64,000 bases of DNA from Eubacterium ruminantium (GCA_900108205.1 FNUU01000002.1:248001-312000); one strand, 5' to 3'. Positions 24,634-34,372 are shown, numbered from the stretch's first letter. Numbers and translations are program-made. Notes: generated from the sequence alone by a model not told the origin.

Positions 24634-26430
24634 ATGAAATTATCAGATTATGTAGTTAAGTTTATTGAAGACACCGGAGTAAAGCATGTTTTTATGATTC
24701 CCGGCGGCGGAGCGATGCACCTGAATGATTCTCTGGGAAACAGTGAAAAGCTGGAATATGTCGTTAATTTACATGAGCAGGGCTGCTCTATTGCTGCAGA
24801 AGCATACGCAAGAGTAAATAATGTTCTTGGAGTGGCGATGGTAACAACCGGTCCGGGTGGAACAAATGCTATAACAGGTGTAACTGCCGCATATATTGAG
24901 TCAACTCCGATGCTTGTGATCTCCGGACAGGTCAAGATGCTTGATCAGGTCAGAGATCAGGGAATCCGTCAGCAGGGTATGCAGGAGGTGGATATCGTCT
25001 CTATTGTAAAGCCGGTTACAAAATATGCAGTAATGGTCACAGATCCAAAGGAGATCAGATATCATTTGGAAAAAGCTTTGTATGAGGCAACACATGGCAG
25101 AAAAGGCCCTGTATGGATAGATATTCCTCTTGATATTCAGGCATCAATGATAGATGAAAACAGCCTTGATGGATATACTCCGGAGCCGGAAAGCTGTAAT
25201 ACAGATTTAGATGAGCTTGTTGATAAAACAATAGAGAGATTTAATAATTCACAGCGCCCGGTTCTTCTTCTCGGAAATGGTATCAGACTTGCAGGAGCCT
25301 TTGAAGAGCTTGAAGAGCTTCTCAGACTTATGCCTGTGCCGGTTCTTACAACATGGAATGGTATAGATCTTATTCCAGATGACTATCCATTCTTTTATGG
25401 CCGTCCGGGCGGACTCGGTCAGCGCTATGCAAATCTTGTACAGCAGAATTCAGACTTTTATCTTTCTATCGGAGCTAGACACAATCTGCTTCAGACCGGA
25501 TACAATTTTGATGGATTTGCCAGAGCGGCCTACAAGGTCATGGTGGATATAGATGAACCGGAGCTGCATAAGATAAATGTAAGGCCGGATCTTCCGATTG
25601 TTGCAGATGCAAAAGAGTTCATGAAAAAGATCATAGAAAAGAAGGATCAGATCAAATGCCCTGATGTAAGCGGATGGATTGCTTATGCAAACAAGGCAAA
25701 AGCAGCATTTCCGATCGTTACCGAAGAATACAGACAGCAGAAGGATAAGGTCAATACATATGTGCTGGTGGACAGGCTTACCGAAAAAATGAAGGCGGAT
25801 GATGTTTATGTATCCGGCAGCTCGGGAACATGTATCGATGTATCAATGCAGGTATTCAGAGTAAAGAAAGGCCAGAGAGTATTTGCCACAAAGGGTCTTG
25901 CATCCATGGGCTTCGGTCTTCCGGCAACTATTGGTGCGTGTCTGGCTTCTGGAAGGAAAAGGACAGTCTGCTTAAATGGTGACGGTGGCTTTATGATGAA
26001 TATTCAGGAGCTTGAAACCCTCAGAAGACTCGGGCTTCCTGTAAAAATCTTTGTCTTAGACAATAAAGGATATGCTCAGATACATACAACCCAGAAAAAT
26101 ATATTTGCGGGCCATTACGTAGCCTGTGATGAGGGTTCTAATCTGACAATACCTGATATTGAAGATATTGCAAAAGCATATAAGATACAGACCTTCAGAA
26201 TTAAAAATAATGATCAGCTGGATGAAGTGATAGATAAAGTACTTGCTTCTGAAGGACCGGCTGTATGTATGGTAGATATACCGATTGAGATTGGTGCACT
26301 GCCAAAGCAGGTTTCATATAAGCGTTCAGACGGACAGATGGAATCACTGCCGCTGGAATTCATGAATCCTCCTCTTCCTGAGGGAGAGCTGGATAAATGG
26401 ATGCTGATCCCGAAATTTGAGATGAAGTAA
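24634..26430 (+). CDS. ThDP-dependent acetolactate-synthase-like enzyme (possible YerE)
   Basis: 598 residues with the three-domain plan of acetohydroxyacid synthases: catalytic Glu in NLHEQGCSIAAEAYAR, the PYR domain, a middle domain, and the PP domain with GDGGFMMNIQELETLRRLGL and a DNKGYAQI ThDP/Mg site. It sits directly behind rfbF (24 bp) inside a CDP-sugar cluster and no small regulatory subunit gene follows, so branched-chain amino acid synthesis is unlikely. YerE of Yersinia is a homologous flavoenzyme that adds a two-carbon branch from pyruvate to CDP-3,6-dideoxy-4-ketoglucose. That role is a good guess, but not proven by sequence. Confidence 0.85.
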   Translation: MKLSDYVVKFIEDTGVKHVFMIPGGGAMHLNDSLGNSEKLEYVVNLHEQGCSIAAEAYARVNNVLGVAMVTTGPGGTNAITGVTAAYIESTPMLVISGQVKMLDQVRDQGIRQQGMQEVDIVSIVKPVTKYAVMVTDPKEIRYHLEKALYEATHGRKGPVWIDIPLDIQASMIDENSLDGYTPEPESCNTDLDELVDKTIERFNNSQRPVLLLGNGIRLAGAFEELEELLRLMPVPVLTTWNGIDLIPDDYPFFYGRPGGLGQRYANLVQQNSDFYLSIGARHNLLQTGYNFDGFARAAYKVMVDIDEPELHKINVRPDLPIVADAKEFMKKIIEKKDQIKCPDVSGWIAYANKAKAAFPIVTEEYRQQKDKVNTYVLVDRLTEKMKADDVYVSGSSGTCIDVSMQVFRVKKGQRVFATKGLASMGFGLPATIGACLASGRKRTVCLNGDGGFMMNIQELETLRRLGLPVKIFVLDNKGYAQIHTTQKNIFAGHYVACDEGSNLTIPDIEDIAKAYKIQTFRIKNNDQLDEVIDKVLASEGPAVCMVDIPIEIGALPKQVSYKRSDGQMESLPLEFMNPPLPEGELDKWMLIPKFEMK

Positions 26431-26438
26431 ATGACGCC

Positions 26439-26500
26439 ATATTGAGAAGCAAAAACCGCATCTCATAATCATTGGAGCCGATGCAGCATCGGTGTCTATG
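26439..26500 (+). repeat. Two-hairpin intergenic repeat, copy D
   Basis: ATATTGAGAAGCAAAAACCG, then CATCTCATAATCATTGGAGC; the second hairpin is changed to CCGATGCAGCATCGG. Lies between the ThDP-enzyme and FkbM genes. Confidence 0.75.
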
Positions 26501-26551
26501 TTTTGGGCATTTAATAAATTATGACAACTATAAATGTATCAGGAGAGAAAA

Positions 26552-27628
26552 ATGAGCAGAGAGTCATTTGAAAAAATGTTAAGGACTGATATACCGGATA
26601 TTTCGGGTAAAGAGCTTTGGATCTTCGGAGCCGGCAATACAGCCAATTTATATTATAACGGTCTTCAGAGACTGGAACAGGAAGGCTTTGTAATATCAGG
26701 ATATGTTGATAATAACAAGGACAAATGGGGAAAGGAATTCAACGGAAAAAACGTTGTTTCACTTGCCAGCCTTGAGGATATAAAGGATAAGATATGCATT
26801 CTTCTTTGTTCTATTCAGGGCAATGTGGTTAAGGCTGTTTCAGAACAGCTGAAGGCAGCCGGATTTATGTATTATCTTATTGATGATGTTGTTCTCAAGC
26901 AGCATGCCGACAAAGTGATGGAGGTTTATGATCTCTTTGAGGATGACGAGTCAAGAGAGCTTTATGAAATCCTTACAAAGGAACGATTGACGGGAGAAGG
27001 AAAATATATGCCGGTTGATCCGAATGAGCAGTATTTTGCACTTCCTCCATTTGCGGTAAACAGTCCGGGAGAAGTGTTTGTGGATTGCGGAAGCTATGTC
27101 GGAGATACCATAGAAAGATTCCTTTGGAAAAAAGAAGGTGTATTCAAAAAGATTATTGCTTTTGAACCTGATACACATAATGTCGAAGCTATGAATTACA
27201 GGATAGAGCGTCTTGAAAAGGAGTGGGGCTTCGGAAAAGATAAGATAGTTGTGTATGCTAAGGGTGTATCGGATAAGTGTCTGAAAGCGGAAGTAGAAAG
27301 GTATGATACCAATAACGGACTTGGTTCAAAGATATCCAGCAGTGACTCAGCCGAAGAGGGAGACGATATTGTTGCTTTAGATGATTTCTTAAAAGAACCA
27401 TATACTTTTCTTAAGGCTGATATAGAGAGCTGGGAGTATAAAATGCTTCAGGGTGCTGTTAAAGGTATCAGAGAGTATAAGCCGCTTCTTGCTATATGTA
27501 TTTATCATAATGTTGTGGATTTCTATGAGATTCCGCTGCTGATAAAGAGCATAAATAAAGATTATAAGATATCTATCAGGCAGCATAATCACGTTAACAG
27601 TGATACAGTGGCATATGCCTGGATTTAA
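26552..27628 (+). CDS. FkbM family methyltransferase with N-terminal NAD-like domain
   Basis: 358 residues from ATG 26552, chosen over ATG 26534 because AGGAGAG (26540-26546) is well spaced to it. The N-terminal ~120 residues form a Rossmann-like unit (LWIFGAGNTANLYYNGL, then YVDNN), as in sugar-processing C-terminal partners. From about 175 a SAM-dependent FkbM domain follows: VFVDCGSYVGDTIERF (motif I), AFEPD, VALDDFL and LKADIESWEYKMLQGA. FkbM enzymes O-methylate sugars or polyketides; here a surface-glycan sugar is likely from context. Confidence 0.85.
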   Translation: MSRESFEKMLRTDIPDISGKELWIFGAGNTANLYYNGLQRLEQEGFVISGYVDNNKDKWGKEFNGKNVVSLASLEDIKDKICILLCSIQGNVVKAVSEQLKAAGFMYYLIDDVVLKQHADKVMEVYDLFEDDESRELYEILTKERLTGEGKYMPVDPNEQYFALPPFAVNSPGEVFVDCGSYVGDTIERFLWKKEGVFKKIIAFEPDTHNVEAMNYRIERLEKEWGFGKDKIVVYAKGVSDKCLKAEVERYDTNNGLGSKISSSDSAEEGDDIVALDDFLKEPYTFLKADIESWEYKMLQGAVKGIREYKPLLAICIYHNVVDFYEIPLLIKSINKDYKISIRQHNHVNSDTVAYAWI

Positions 27629-27688
27629 TATACCGGAGGAATGTTAGTTTCGAAGGATTGTGAGACACAGTTTTGCTTCTCAATATGT
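27629..27688 (-). repeat. Two-hairpin intergenic repeat, copy E (minus orientation)
   Basis: On the minus strand it reads CATATTGAGAAGCAAAACTG, then TGTCTCACAATCC, with a weak second hairpin and a closing CCTCCGGTA. It starts at the stop codon of the FkbM gene. Confidence 0.7.
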
Positions 27689-27722
27689 TGTTACTATATT
27701 TCACCGACAGGGAGTGTAATAA

Positions 27723-28682
27723 TTGAAAAAGATAAGTGTTATGATTCCTTGCTACAATGAAAAGGAAAATGTTGTTCCTATGAGCGAGGCAATCGATAAG
27801 CTGTTTAAAAATGAATTAAAACGATATGATTATGAACTGCTGTTCATAGATAACTGTTCGACAGACGGAACAAAGGATTTATTGCGGCAGATATGTAAAA
27901 AAAATAAAAAAGTACGAGTTATTTTTAATGCGCGTAATTTTGGCCAGTTTAATTCGCCGTATCATGGACTTTTACAGACAACCGGTGAATGTACGGTCGG
28001 ACTTTGCTGTGATTTTCAGGATCCTGTTGAATTGATTCCTAAATTTGTAGAGGAATGGGAAAATGGTGCTAAACTGGTCTGTGCCATAAAGGAAGAGAGC
28101 AAAGAAAACAAACTGATGCGCTTCTTCAGAAATTGCTATTATAAGGTAATAAAAAAGCTGTCTAATGTTGAACAGATAGCCAATTTTACCGGGTTTGGAC
28201 TATACAGTAAGGAATTTCTGGAGGTGCTGAGACAGCTTGATGATCCGATTCCGTTTTTAAGAGGAGTTGTGGCAGAGCTGGGTTATAAGCGAGTTGATGT
28301 TCCTTATGTACAGAATAAGAGGCGTGCGGGAAAGACCCATAACAATTTCTTTTCTCTTTATGATGGAGCAATGCTCAGTTTTACTTCCTACACTAAGGCC
28401 GGCCTTCGTATAGCTACATTTTTAGGCTTTATTCTGTCGGCGCTCAGTCTGGTTGCGGCGCTTGTTTACCTGGTATTAAAGCTTATTTACTGGGATCAGT
28501 TCCCTGCAGGTATGATTCCTGTCCTTCTTGTAGTAAGTGTTTTAGGGTCGGTTCAGCTTTTCTTTATAGGTCTTCTTGGGGAATATATCATGAGTATTAA
28601 TCAGCGAGTCATGAAACGACCCCTTGTTGTTGAAGAAGAGAGGATTAATTTTGATACTGAAGAAACCGGGAATAACGATTGA
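27723..28682 (+). CDS. GT2 glycosyltransferase (DPM1/GtrB-like) with two C-terminal helices
   Basis: 319 residues, TTG start 27723 with GGGAG some 10 bases before. GT-A fold motifs: MIPCYNEKENV at the N-terminus, IDNCSTDGTKD, RNFGQ, CCDFQDP (DXD equivalent). Two membrane helices (about 228-252 and 262-285) close the protein. This group transfers hexoses to undecaprenyl or dolichyl phosphate, giving a lipid-linked donor used outside the membrane. The GtrA-like protein at 42465 would be the natural flippase partner. Confidence 0.9.
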   Translation: MKKISVMIPCYNEKENVVPMSEAIDKLFKNELKRYDYELLFIDNCSTDGTKDLLRQICKKNKKVRVIFNARNFGQFNSPYHGLLQTTGECTVGLCCDFQDPVELIPKFVEEWENGAKLVCAIKEESKENKLMRFFRNCYYKVIKKLSNVEQIANFTGFGLYSKEFLEVLRQLDDPIPFLRGVVAELGYKRVDVPYVQNKRRAGKTHNNFFSLYDGAMLSFTSYTKAGLRIATFLGFILSALSLVAALVYLVLKLIYWDQFPAGMIPVLLVVSVLGSVQLFFIGLLGEYIMSINQRVMKRPLVVEEERINFDTEETGNND

Positions 28683-28703
28683 AATATAGAAGGGGGTTAC
28701 AGG

Positions 28704-30320
28704 ATGAGTAATATTGAATTACTTGATTGCACCTTGCGCGATGGCGCATATATAAACGGATCGCATTTTGGTGCGGCTTCAATAAAGGGTATTATCAAAA
28801 GCCTTCAGCGTGCAAATGCCGATATTATAGAATGCGGATGGCTTAAGGACAGTGAACATGAATATGGTACATCATATTATCATGTTCCTTCGGATATTGA
28901 ACAGTATCTGGTAGATAAAAAACCAAATATTACCTATGTTGTAATGATAGACTGGGACAGATATGATACCGACAGATTGCCGGATTATGACGGAAAATCC
29001 ATAGACGCCATAAGAGTTGTATTTCCTCATGGACGCCATAAGGAGGGAATCGAGGTCGGAAGAAAGATCAGAGAAAAAGGTTATAAGGTTTTCTTCCAGG
29101 CTGCAAATACTCTTGCCTACAGTGATGATGATCTTGTAGAACTTGCAAAGGATATGAATGAATTTAAACCGGTATCGGTTTCAGTTGTAGATACATTTGG
29201 GGCCATGTATGATGAGGATCTTCTTCATATTCTAGATGTGTTGAAGAAGGAACTTTCTCCGGATATTAAAATAGGTTTCCATTCACACAATAATCAGCAG
29301 CTTGCTTTTTCTCTTGCCATGAAGTTTGTGGAGGATCTGAAGAAAGCAGGAAGAGATTGTATAGTGGATGCAACACTTTGCGGAATGGGACGTGGAGCAG
29401 GAAATGCAACAACGGAGCTGGTGGTAAGCTATCTGAATAAAAAACAGTCCTGCAATTATGATCTGGATGCAGTGATGAATGCTATAGACATTTATATGCA
29501 GGAATATCAGGAAAAGTACAGCTGGGGATATTCTACGCCATATTTTATCGCCGGATTATATCAGTGTCATGTAAATAACATTGCATATCTCCTGAATAAT
29601 CATCGAACAAATGCCAAGGATATGAGAAATATTATTGATTCTCTTTCTCAGGAGGACAGAAGAAAGTATGATTACGATCTTCTTGAGCAGAAATACTTGG
29701 AGAATCAGAACAGAATAGTAGATGATGAAAAAGTATTTGATGCACTCAGCAAAGAGCTTAGCGGCAAGGAAGTGCTTCTTCTTTGTCCGGGCGGTACGCT
29801 TATAGAGGAGAAGGATAAGATAGAAAGCTATATAGAGGAGCATTCTCCAATCACGATAGGCGTAAATGCCATTATTCCGGGCTATAAGTATGACTATCTT
29901 TTCTTTGTCAACCATGCAAGATATGAATATGCAGAGCAGGCACATCCAAACACATTTAAGAGTACCAGACATATTTTATTATCAAATATCAAAACCGGCT
30001 CTGACAGCAATGAGATAATTATAAATTACAACAGAGCTATCAAGCGAGGCTGGGAGCATTTTGATAATGCAGCTATCTGCGGTCTGAGACTGATGGACAG
30101 ACTGGGTATAAGCAATATTTCCATAGCAGGCTTTGACGGCTTTAAGACAAAGTATAATGAAAGCTATGCTGATGAGTCACTTCCTTCACTTAATCCTGAA
30201 GGAAAATGGGATGAATTAAATGTTGAGATAAGAGAGATTTATCAGGATTTTATACATAAAGCAAAAAATATCAAAAAGGTCAATTTTGTAACAGAGAGTA
30301 TATTTACAGAAGAAGACTGA
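28704..30320 (+). CDS. HMG-CoA-lyase-like aldolase fused to a DUF115-like domain
   Basis: 538 residues. The N-terminal ~300 form a TIM-barrel aldolase of the DRE-TIM family: LLDCTLRDGAYINGSHF (Arg-Asp of the catalytic site), VVDTFGAMYD and the metal-binding HSHNN, similar to 4-hydroxy-2-oxovalerate aldolase. The C-terminal ~190 residues from KEVLLLCPGGTLIEE onward look like a second Rossmann-type domain (IGVNAIIPGYKYDYLFFVN, GFDGF) as in DUF115/MptE-like proteins. Fusions of this sort occur in surface-sugar loci. It could make or break a C-C bond with pyruvate on a keto-sugar; substrate unknown. Confidence 0.8.
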   Translation: MSNIELLDCTLRDGAYINGSHFGAASIKGIIKSLQRANADIIECGWLKDSEHEYGTSYYHVPSDIEQYLVDKKPNITYVVMIDWDRYDTDRLPDYDGKSIDAIRVVFPHGRHKEGIEVGRKIREKGYKVFFQAANTLAYSDDDLVELAKDMNEFKPVSVSVVDTFGAMYDEDLLHILDVLKKELSPDIKIGFHSHNNQQLAFSLAMKFVEDLKKAGRDCIVDATLCGMGRGAGNATTELVVSYLNKKQSCNYDLDAVMNAIDIYMQEYQEKYSWGYSTPYFIAGLYQCHVNNIAYLLNNHRTNAKDMRNIIDSLSQEDRRKYDYDLLEQKYLENQNRIVDDEKVFDALSKELSGKEVLLLCPGGTLIEEKDKIESYIEEHSPITIGVNAIIPGYKYDYLFFVNHARYEYAEQAHPNTFKSTRHILLSNIKTGSDSNEIIINYNRAIKRGWEHFDNAAICGLRLMDRLGISNISIAGFDGFKTKYNESYADESLPSLNPEGKWDELNVEIREIYQDFIHKAKNIKKVNFVTESIFTEED

Positions 30321-30338
30321 AAAAGAGGATAGAAGGAT

Positions 30339-31241
30339 ATGAAGATTTTAGTCACCGGAGCTACCGGGACGATCGGAACGGCAGTTTCAAGGGTTGCTGT
30401 TTCGAAGGGGCATGAAGTGACATGCATAGTCAATCCGGAGTCAAAAAGGACGGAAAAACTAAAGTCCATTGAGGGAGTAAATATTATTCCGTGCAGTATA
30501 GTGGATTATAACAGGTTAGAGCTTGAGGAAAAATATGATGTTTTGATACATCTGGCATGGGCAAAAACCACAGTATCCGGTCGTGATGATGTGGATACTC
30601 AGCTTGTAAATGTGATGTATACCCTGGATGCCGTAAAGCTTGCATTAAGATGCGGCTGCAAGATGTTTATAGGCGCCGGATCACAGGCAGAATATGGTAT
30701 TAAGGATGAGCCGCTTACGCCTGAACTTCCGGTTAATCCCGAAAGCGGTTACGGAATCGCAAAATATACAGCCGGCAAAATGTCTAAAATCCTCGCTGAA
30801 AAGCTTGGTATGAGATTTGCCTGGATGCGGATACTCAGTATTTATGGGCCGGATGATGGTGCTAGTTCGCTTATATCCTATGTGGTAAGCTCTATCGAGC
30901 AGAAGATTACGCCGGCTCTTACAAAATGTGAGCAACAGTGGGATTATCTTTATTCTGAAGATGCAGCGGAAGCCATAATTGCAGTAGCGGAAAGTGACAT
31001 TGTAAGTAAATTCTATGTTTTAGGCGGAGGAAAAGGCAGACCGCTAAGGGAGTATGTAGAGATAATAAGAGATATCATTAACCCTGAGATTCCTCTCGGG
31101 TTTGGTGAAAAGGAGTATTATCCGCATCAGCCGATGTATCTTGTTGCGGATATCACTGAACTTACAAAGGATACAGGGTGGGAACCCGGTACAAGTTTTG
31201 ATGCGGGAATAAAAAAACTTGTTTCATATAGAAGTAAATAG
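30339..31241 (+). CDS. NAD-dependent sugar epimerase/dehydratase
   Basis: 300 residues, extended SDR: GATGTIGTAV cofactor motif at the N-terminus, GAGSQAEYG and catalytic YGIAKYTAGK, then RILSIYGPDD. It acts on a nucleotide-linked sugar, as epimerase or as keto-reductase. In the cluster it could reduce the keto group left after the upstream steps, in a YerF-like role (inference). It follows the aldolase by 18 bp with AGAAGGA before ATG 30339. Confidence 0.87.
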   Translation: MKILVTGATGTIGTAVSRVAVSKGHEVTCIVNPESKRTEKLKSIEGVNIIPCSIVDYNRLELEEKYDVLIHLAWAKTTVSGRDDVDTQLVNVMYTLDAVKLALRCGCKMFIGAGSQAEYGIKDEPLTPELPVNPESGYGIAKYTAGKMSKILAEKLGMRFAWMRILSIYGPDDGASSLISYVVSSIEQKITPALTKCEQQWDYLYSEDAAEAIIAVAESDIVSKFYVLGGGKGRPLREYVEIIRDIINPEIPLGFGEKEYYPHQPMYLVADITELTKDTGWEPGTSFDAGIKKLVSYRSK

Positions 31242-31266
31242 TGTTTTATAAAAACAGGAGGAATTT

Positions 31267-32160
31267 ATGAAATGTATGATTTGTGGAAATGACAATCTGG
31301 AATACAGAGACACTGTCATTTCGGATTTTGTTATGGACAGGATCAGTGAGGATTTTGTTCCCGGAAAAAACAGAAAAACGAGGTTATGTTATTGCCCTGA
31401 GTGCACCTTTGCATTCTATGAGTACAGAATGACTGATGAGGAACAGGGAAGGCTTTACAGAAACTACAGAGATGAGGAGTATCAGAAAACAAGAGAAAAA
31501 TATGAATATTGGTATACTCCTAAGATAAATGAAGCCCTGAATAATGACAGACTTGCACTTGCGGAACAGAGAAGAGTGATCGAGAGGATGCTTTCAGAGA
31601 ACAGCGATAAGATTCCTGAGGTTTCTCTTGACTGGGGTGGAAATGAAGGAAGAACCTTCACACGAAAAATGGGTAACAGGGCAAGGTATGTATTTGATAT
31701 ATCTAATATACCGACCATTAAGGGCGTCAAGTCTCTTTCATCTTTTGAAGAGGTAAAAAAGCATAATTATGATTTTATAATGTGCAACATGATGTTTGAG
31801 CACCTGTCACATCCGGTTGAGATGCTGGAACAGTTTTGGGAAGCAGGCGGTCCGGATACCTTATACTATATTGAGGTTCCGAGCGAAAATCCATTTATGG
31901 TCAATAAGTTTTCCATAAAAAAGAATCTTAAATTACTGGTAAACAGCAAATACAGTAATACAAGACTTGCGAAGTATTATCTGAAGAGAAGAAAAGAGCC
32001 GTTTATGCCAATGGCAGAGCATATAAATTTCTATACACCAAAGTCGATCAGAACTATGGTCGAGAATGCCGGATTTACCGTTCTTGATGTTCAGGAAAAT
32101 GTTGAAAAGGCTGTGCTGGGCGATGCAACCGTGCTGTCAATCATGTTTAAGAAAAAATAA
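31267..32160 (+). CDS. SAM-dependent methyltransferase with N-terminal zinc-finger
   Basis: 297 residues. The N-terminal Cys pairs MKCMICGN and CYCPEC match the zinc-binding domain of sugar C-methyltransferases such as those in the TylC3/NovU group. The middle holds a SAM domain: SLDWGGNEGRTF (motif I) and FIMCNMMFEHLSHPVEML. It is shorter than the ~410-residue C-methyltransferases and lacks most of their C-terminal domain, so O-methylation or an altered role is possible. Last gene of the sugar run; the terminator at 32260 follows. Confidence 0.8.
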   Translation: MKCMICGNDNLEYRDTVISDFVMDRISEDFVPGKNRKTRLCYCPECTFAFYEYRMTDEEQGRLYRNYRDEEYQKTREKYEYWYTPKINEALNNDRLALAEQRRVIERMLSENSDKIPEVSLDWGGNEGRTFTRKMGNRARYVFDISNIPTIKGVKSLSSFEEVKKHNYDFIMCNMMFEHLSHPVEMLEQFWEAGGPDTLYYIEVPSENPFMVNKFSIKKNLKLLVNSKYSNTRLAKYYLKRRKEPFMPMAEHINFYTPKSIRTMVENAGFTVLDVQENVEKAVLGDATVLSIMFKKK

Positions 32161-32259
32161 AAGAATAAATGAAACGTGGATCACCCGGATGTTGATATGA
32201 ATCCGGATGCGGTATGTAACCGGGGTTCCGGACATATATTTATGAATTAAGCTATACAT

Positions 32260-32302
32260 ATGGATGCTATCATGTATTTTACAGATGGCATCCATTTTTT
32301 TT
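32260..32302 (+). terminator. Terminator of the sugar cluster
   Basis: ATGGATGC (32260-32267) pairs with GCATCCAT (32288-32295), followed by a run of eight T counting the last stem base. Confidence 0.85.
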
Positions 32303-32366
32303 GTGTAGATAATGAGCCAAGCGACAGTAGAAAATGTAACTGTTTAAAATTAACAGAACATCTGCT

Positions 32367-32407
32367 TGCAGAACAGTTTTTTTAATGCTATAATGAAAGC
32401 GCTTACA
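32367..32407 (+). promoter_or_regulatory. Promoter with overlapping cre site for the formate dehydrogenase operon
   Basis: -35 TTGCAG (32367-32372), 16-bp spacer, perfect -10 TATAAT (32389-32394). TGAAAGCGCTTACA (32394-32407) fits the catabolite-response consensus TGWAANCGNTNWCA at every position and begins at the last base of the -10, a place where CcpA binding would block initiation. The leader of about 130 bases up to ATG 32537 shows nothing else clear. Confidence 0.75.
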
Positions 32408-32536
32408 ATGATTAACCGGTACTATTCTAAGGTATTTTAATCATGATGTCGGTGTGAGCAGGCAATTATTCAGCCAAGATATTTGAGAATAGCTATAGCG
32501 GTATTCATAGAGGGAAAACTATAAGGGAAGGAGTTT

Positions 32537-34372
32537 ATGATGCATTCAAAAACTGTTATATATAAAAACGAAATGAATGAAAAAACGATGAAGTTCATCG
32601 ATAGATTTGTCAAGCGTGTGAAAGGGAATCCTCCGGGAACCTGTCCGCTTGCCGTACAGCTGTCATTTTTGCAGAGTGCCAGAAGTCAGAGCTGCGGTAA
32701 ATGTGTTCCTTGTCGTGATGGCCTTGAACAGGTAGAGAAAATGCTTCGCATGATCGTGGATGGTGAAGCGGATCAGAAGGTTTATGATGACATGGTTGAA
32801 TTGTGTCATATGATAGAGGACACGGCGGATTGTGCCATCGGATATGAGGCGGCAAGGATAGTACTTGAAAGTGTTGACCTTTTTCATGATGAATATCTGA
32901 GTCATATCAATCAGAAACGTTGTCTTCCGGAGGTTGGTCAGAAGATTCCGTGTGTATCGTATTGTCCTGCTCATGTTGATATTCCGAATTATATTGCGTT
33001 GATCGGCGAACACAGATATGCTGATGCGATCAACTGTATCAGACTGGATAATCCGTTTCCTACAGCGTGTGCCTTCATTTGCGAACATCCATGTGAAGAA
33101 AAATGCCGTCGGGATATTATAGACAGTCCCGTTAATATACGTGGGTTGAAAAAATTCGCTGTTGATCAGATAGCTGCAGATCAGGTGGAGGTTCCGGAGT
33201 GTAATGTTACAACCGGTAAATGTGTTGCCGTTATCGGTGGCGGTCCATCCGGTCTTACTGCAGCATATTATCTCTCTCTGATGGGACACAAGGTGGTTGT
33301 GTTTGAAGAAAAAGATCATCTGGGAGGTATGCTTCGTTACGGAATACCGAATTACAGACTTCCGAAGGATCGTCTGGATCAGGATATTAATGCCATACTT
33401 TCGACCGGTAATATTGAAGTACGTTACAATACAAAGGTAACGCAGGATATCACCATGGAAGAAATCCGTGAAAAATATGATGCGGTATATATTTCTATAG
33501 GAGCGCAGGCAGGTAAGACTGTAAGAGTTCCGGGAGTTGAGGCAGAGGGTGTATATTCAGCAGTTGATATCCTTGGAAGGATAGGCCGTGGCGATATACC
33601 GGATTTTTCAGGAAAGAAGGTTGTGGTAATAGGCGGTGGAAATGTTGCGATGGATGCATGCCGCTCGGCAGTCAGATGTAAGGCTGAGGAGGTTACTGTT
33701 GTATATCGTCGTCGTCAGGTTGATATGACAGCCCTTCCTTCGGAGATCCAGGGAGCGATTGAAGAAGGAGTTGAACTTCTTACATTAAATGCACCGGTTT
33801 CAATCAAGGTAAATGAAGAAAATAAAGTTATCGGATTTGAAACACAGCCGCAGATCATATCGGAATATATCGCAGGTCAGCCGAGTGTAAAGGCAGCAAA
33901 TGCTGACAAACAGATCATTCCGTGCGATATTGTTTTGATCGCCATAGGTCAGGATATCGTTTCAGGACCATTTGCGGAATATGATGTAAATGATAAGCGT
34001 AAGACATTTATTACTGAGCCTACTACAAGGCTGAAGAGCTACGAGAATATTTTTGCCGGCGGTGATTGTGTATTTGGCCCGGCTACAGTTATAAAGGCTA
34101 TTGCAGCGGGCAAGGTTGCTGCAATCAATATAGATGAATACCTTGGATATCACCATAAGATACTTGGTGCGATAGATTATCCGGAGCCTAAGGAAAATGA
34201 TCGTACACACATCGGGCGTGTTCATATGACTGATCGTTCAGCAAGAGAACGTAAGAAGAATTTTGATATGGTTGAAAATGGTATGTCATATGATGAAGCT
34301 ATGCAGGAGTGCAGAAAATGTCTGCGCTGTGATCACTTTGGATGCGGTGTTGTGGAAGGAGGCAGGGTATGA
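32537..34372 (+). CDS. NuoF-C-like / GltD-like flavin oxidoreductase, partner of formate dehydrogenase
   Basis: 611 residues. An N-terminal ~90-residue 4Fe-4S domain as at the end of NuoF/HydB (SCGKCVPCRDG) is joined to a GltD-type dihydropyrimidine-dehydrogenase-like part: cysteine clusters PCVSYCPAHVDIPNY and CAFICEHPCEEKCRR, FAD motif VIGGGPSGLTAAYYLSLMGH, NAD(P) motif VVIGGGNVAMDACRSA, and a closing AGGDCVFGPATVIKAI. It should shuttle electrons between NAD(P)H and the FeS chain of the next gene product. The stop overlaps the fdhA start by 4 bases. Confidence 0.88.
   Translation: MMHSKTVIYKNEMNEKTMKFIDRFVKRVKGNPPGTCPLAVQLSFLQSARSQSCGKCVPCRDGLEQVEKMLRMIVDGEADQKVYDDMVELCHMIEDTADCAIGYEAARIVLESVDLFHDEYLSHINQKRCLPEVGQKIPCVSYCPAHVDIPNYIALIGEHRYADAINCIRLDNPFPTACAFICEHPCEEKCRRDIIDSPVNIRGLKKFAVDQIAADQVEVPECNVTTGKCVAVIGGGPSGLTAAYYLSLMGHKVVVFEEKDHLGGMLRYGIPNYRLPKDRLDQDINAILSTGNIEVRYNTKVTQDITMEEIREKYDAVYISIGAQAGKTVRVPGVEAEGVYSAVDILGRIGRGDIPDFSGKKVVVIGGGNVAMDACRSAVRCKAEEVTVVYRRRQVDMTALPSEIQGAIEEGVELLTLNAPVSIKVNEENKVIGFETQPQIISEYIAGQPSVKAANADKQIIPCDIVLIAIGQDIVSGPFAEYDVNDKRKTFITEPTTRLKSYENIFAGGDCVFGPATVIKAIAAGKVAAINIDEYLGYHHKILGAIDYPEPKENDRTHIGRVHMTDRSARERKKNFDMVENGMSYDEAMQECRKCLRCDHFGCGVVEGGRV

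Noticed and set aside
24634-26430. ilvB-type acetolactate synthase for valine/isoleucine synthesis
   Set aside because: No ilvN/ilvC neighbours and a position tightly behind rfbF; a sugar role fits better, though it is not excluded.
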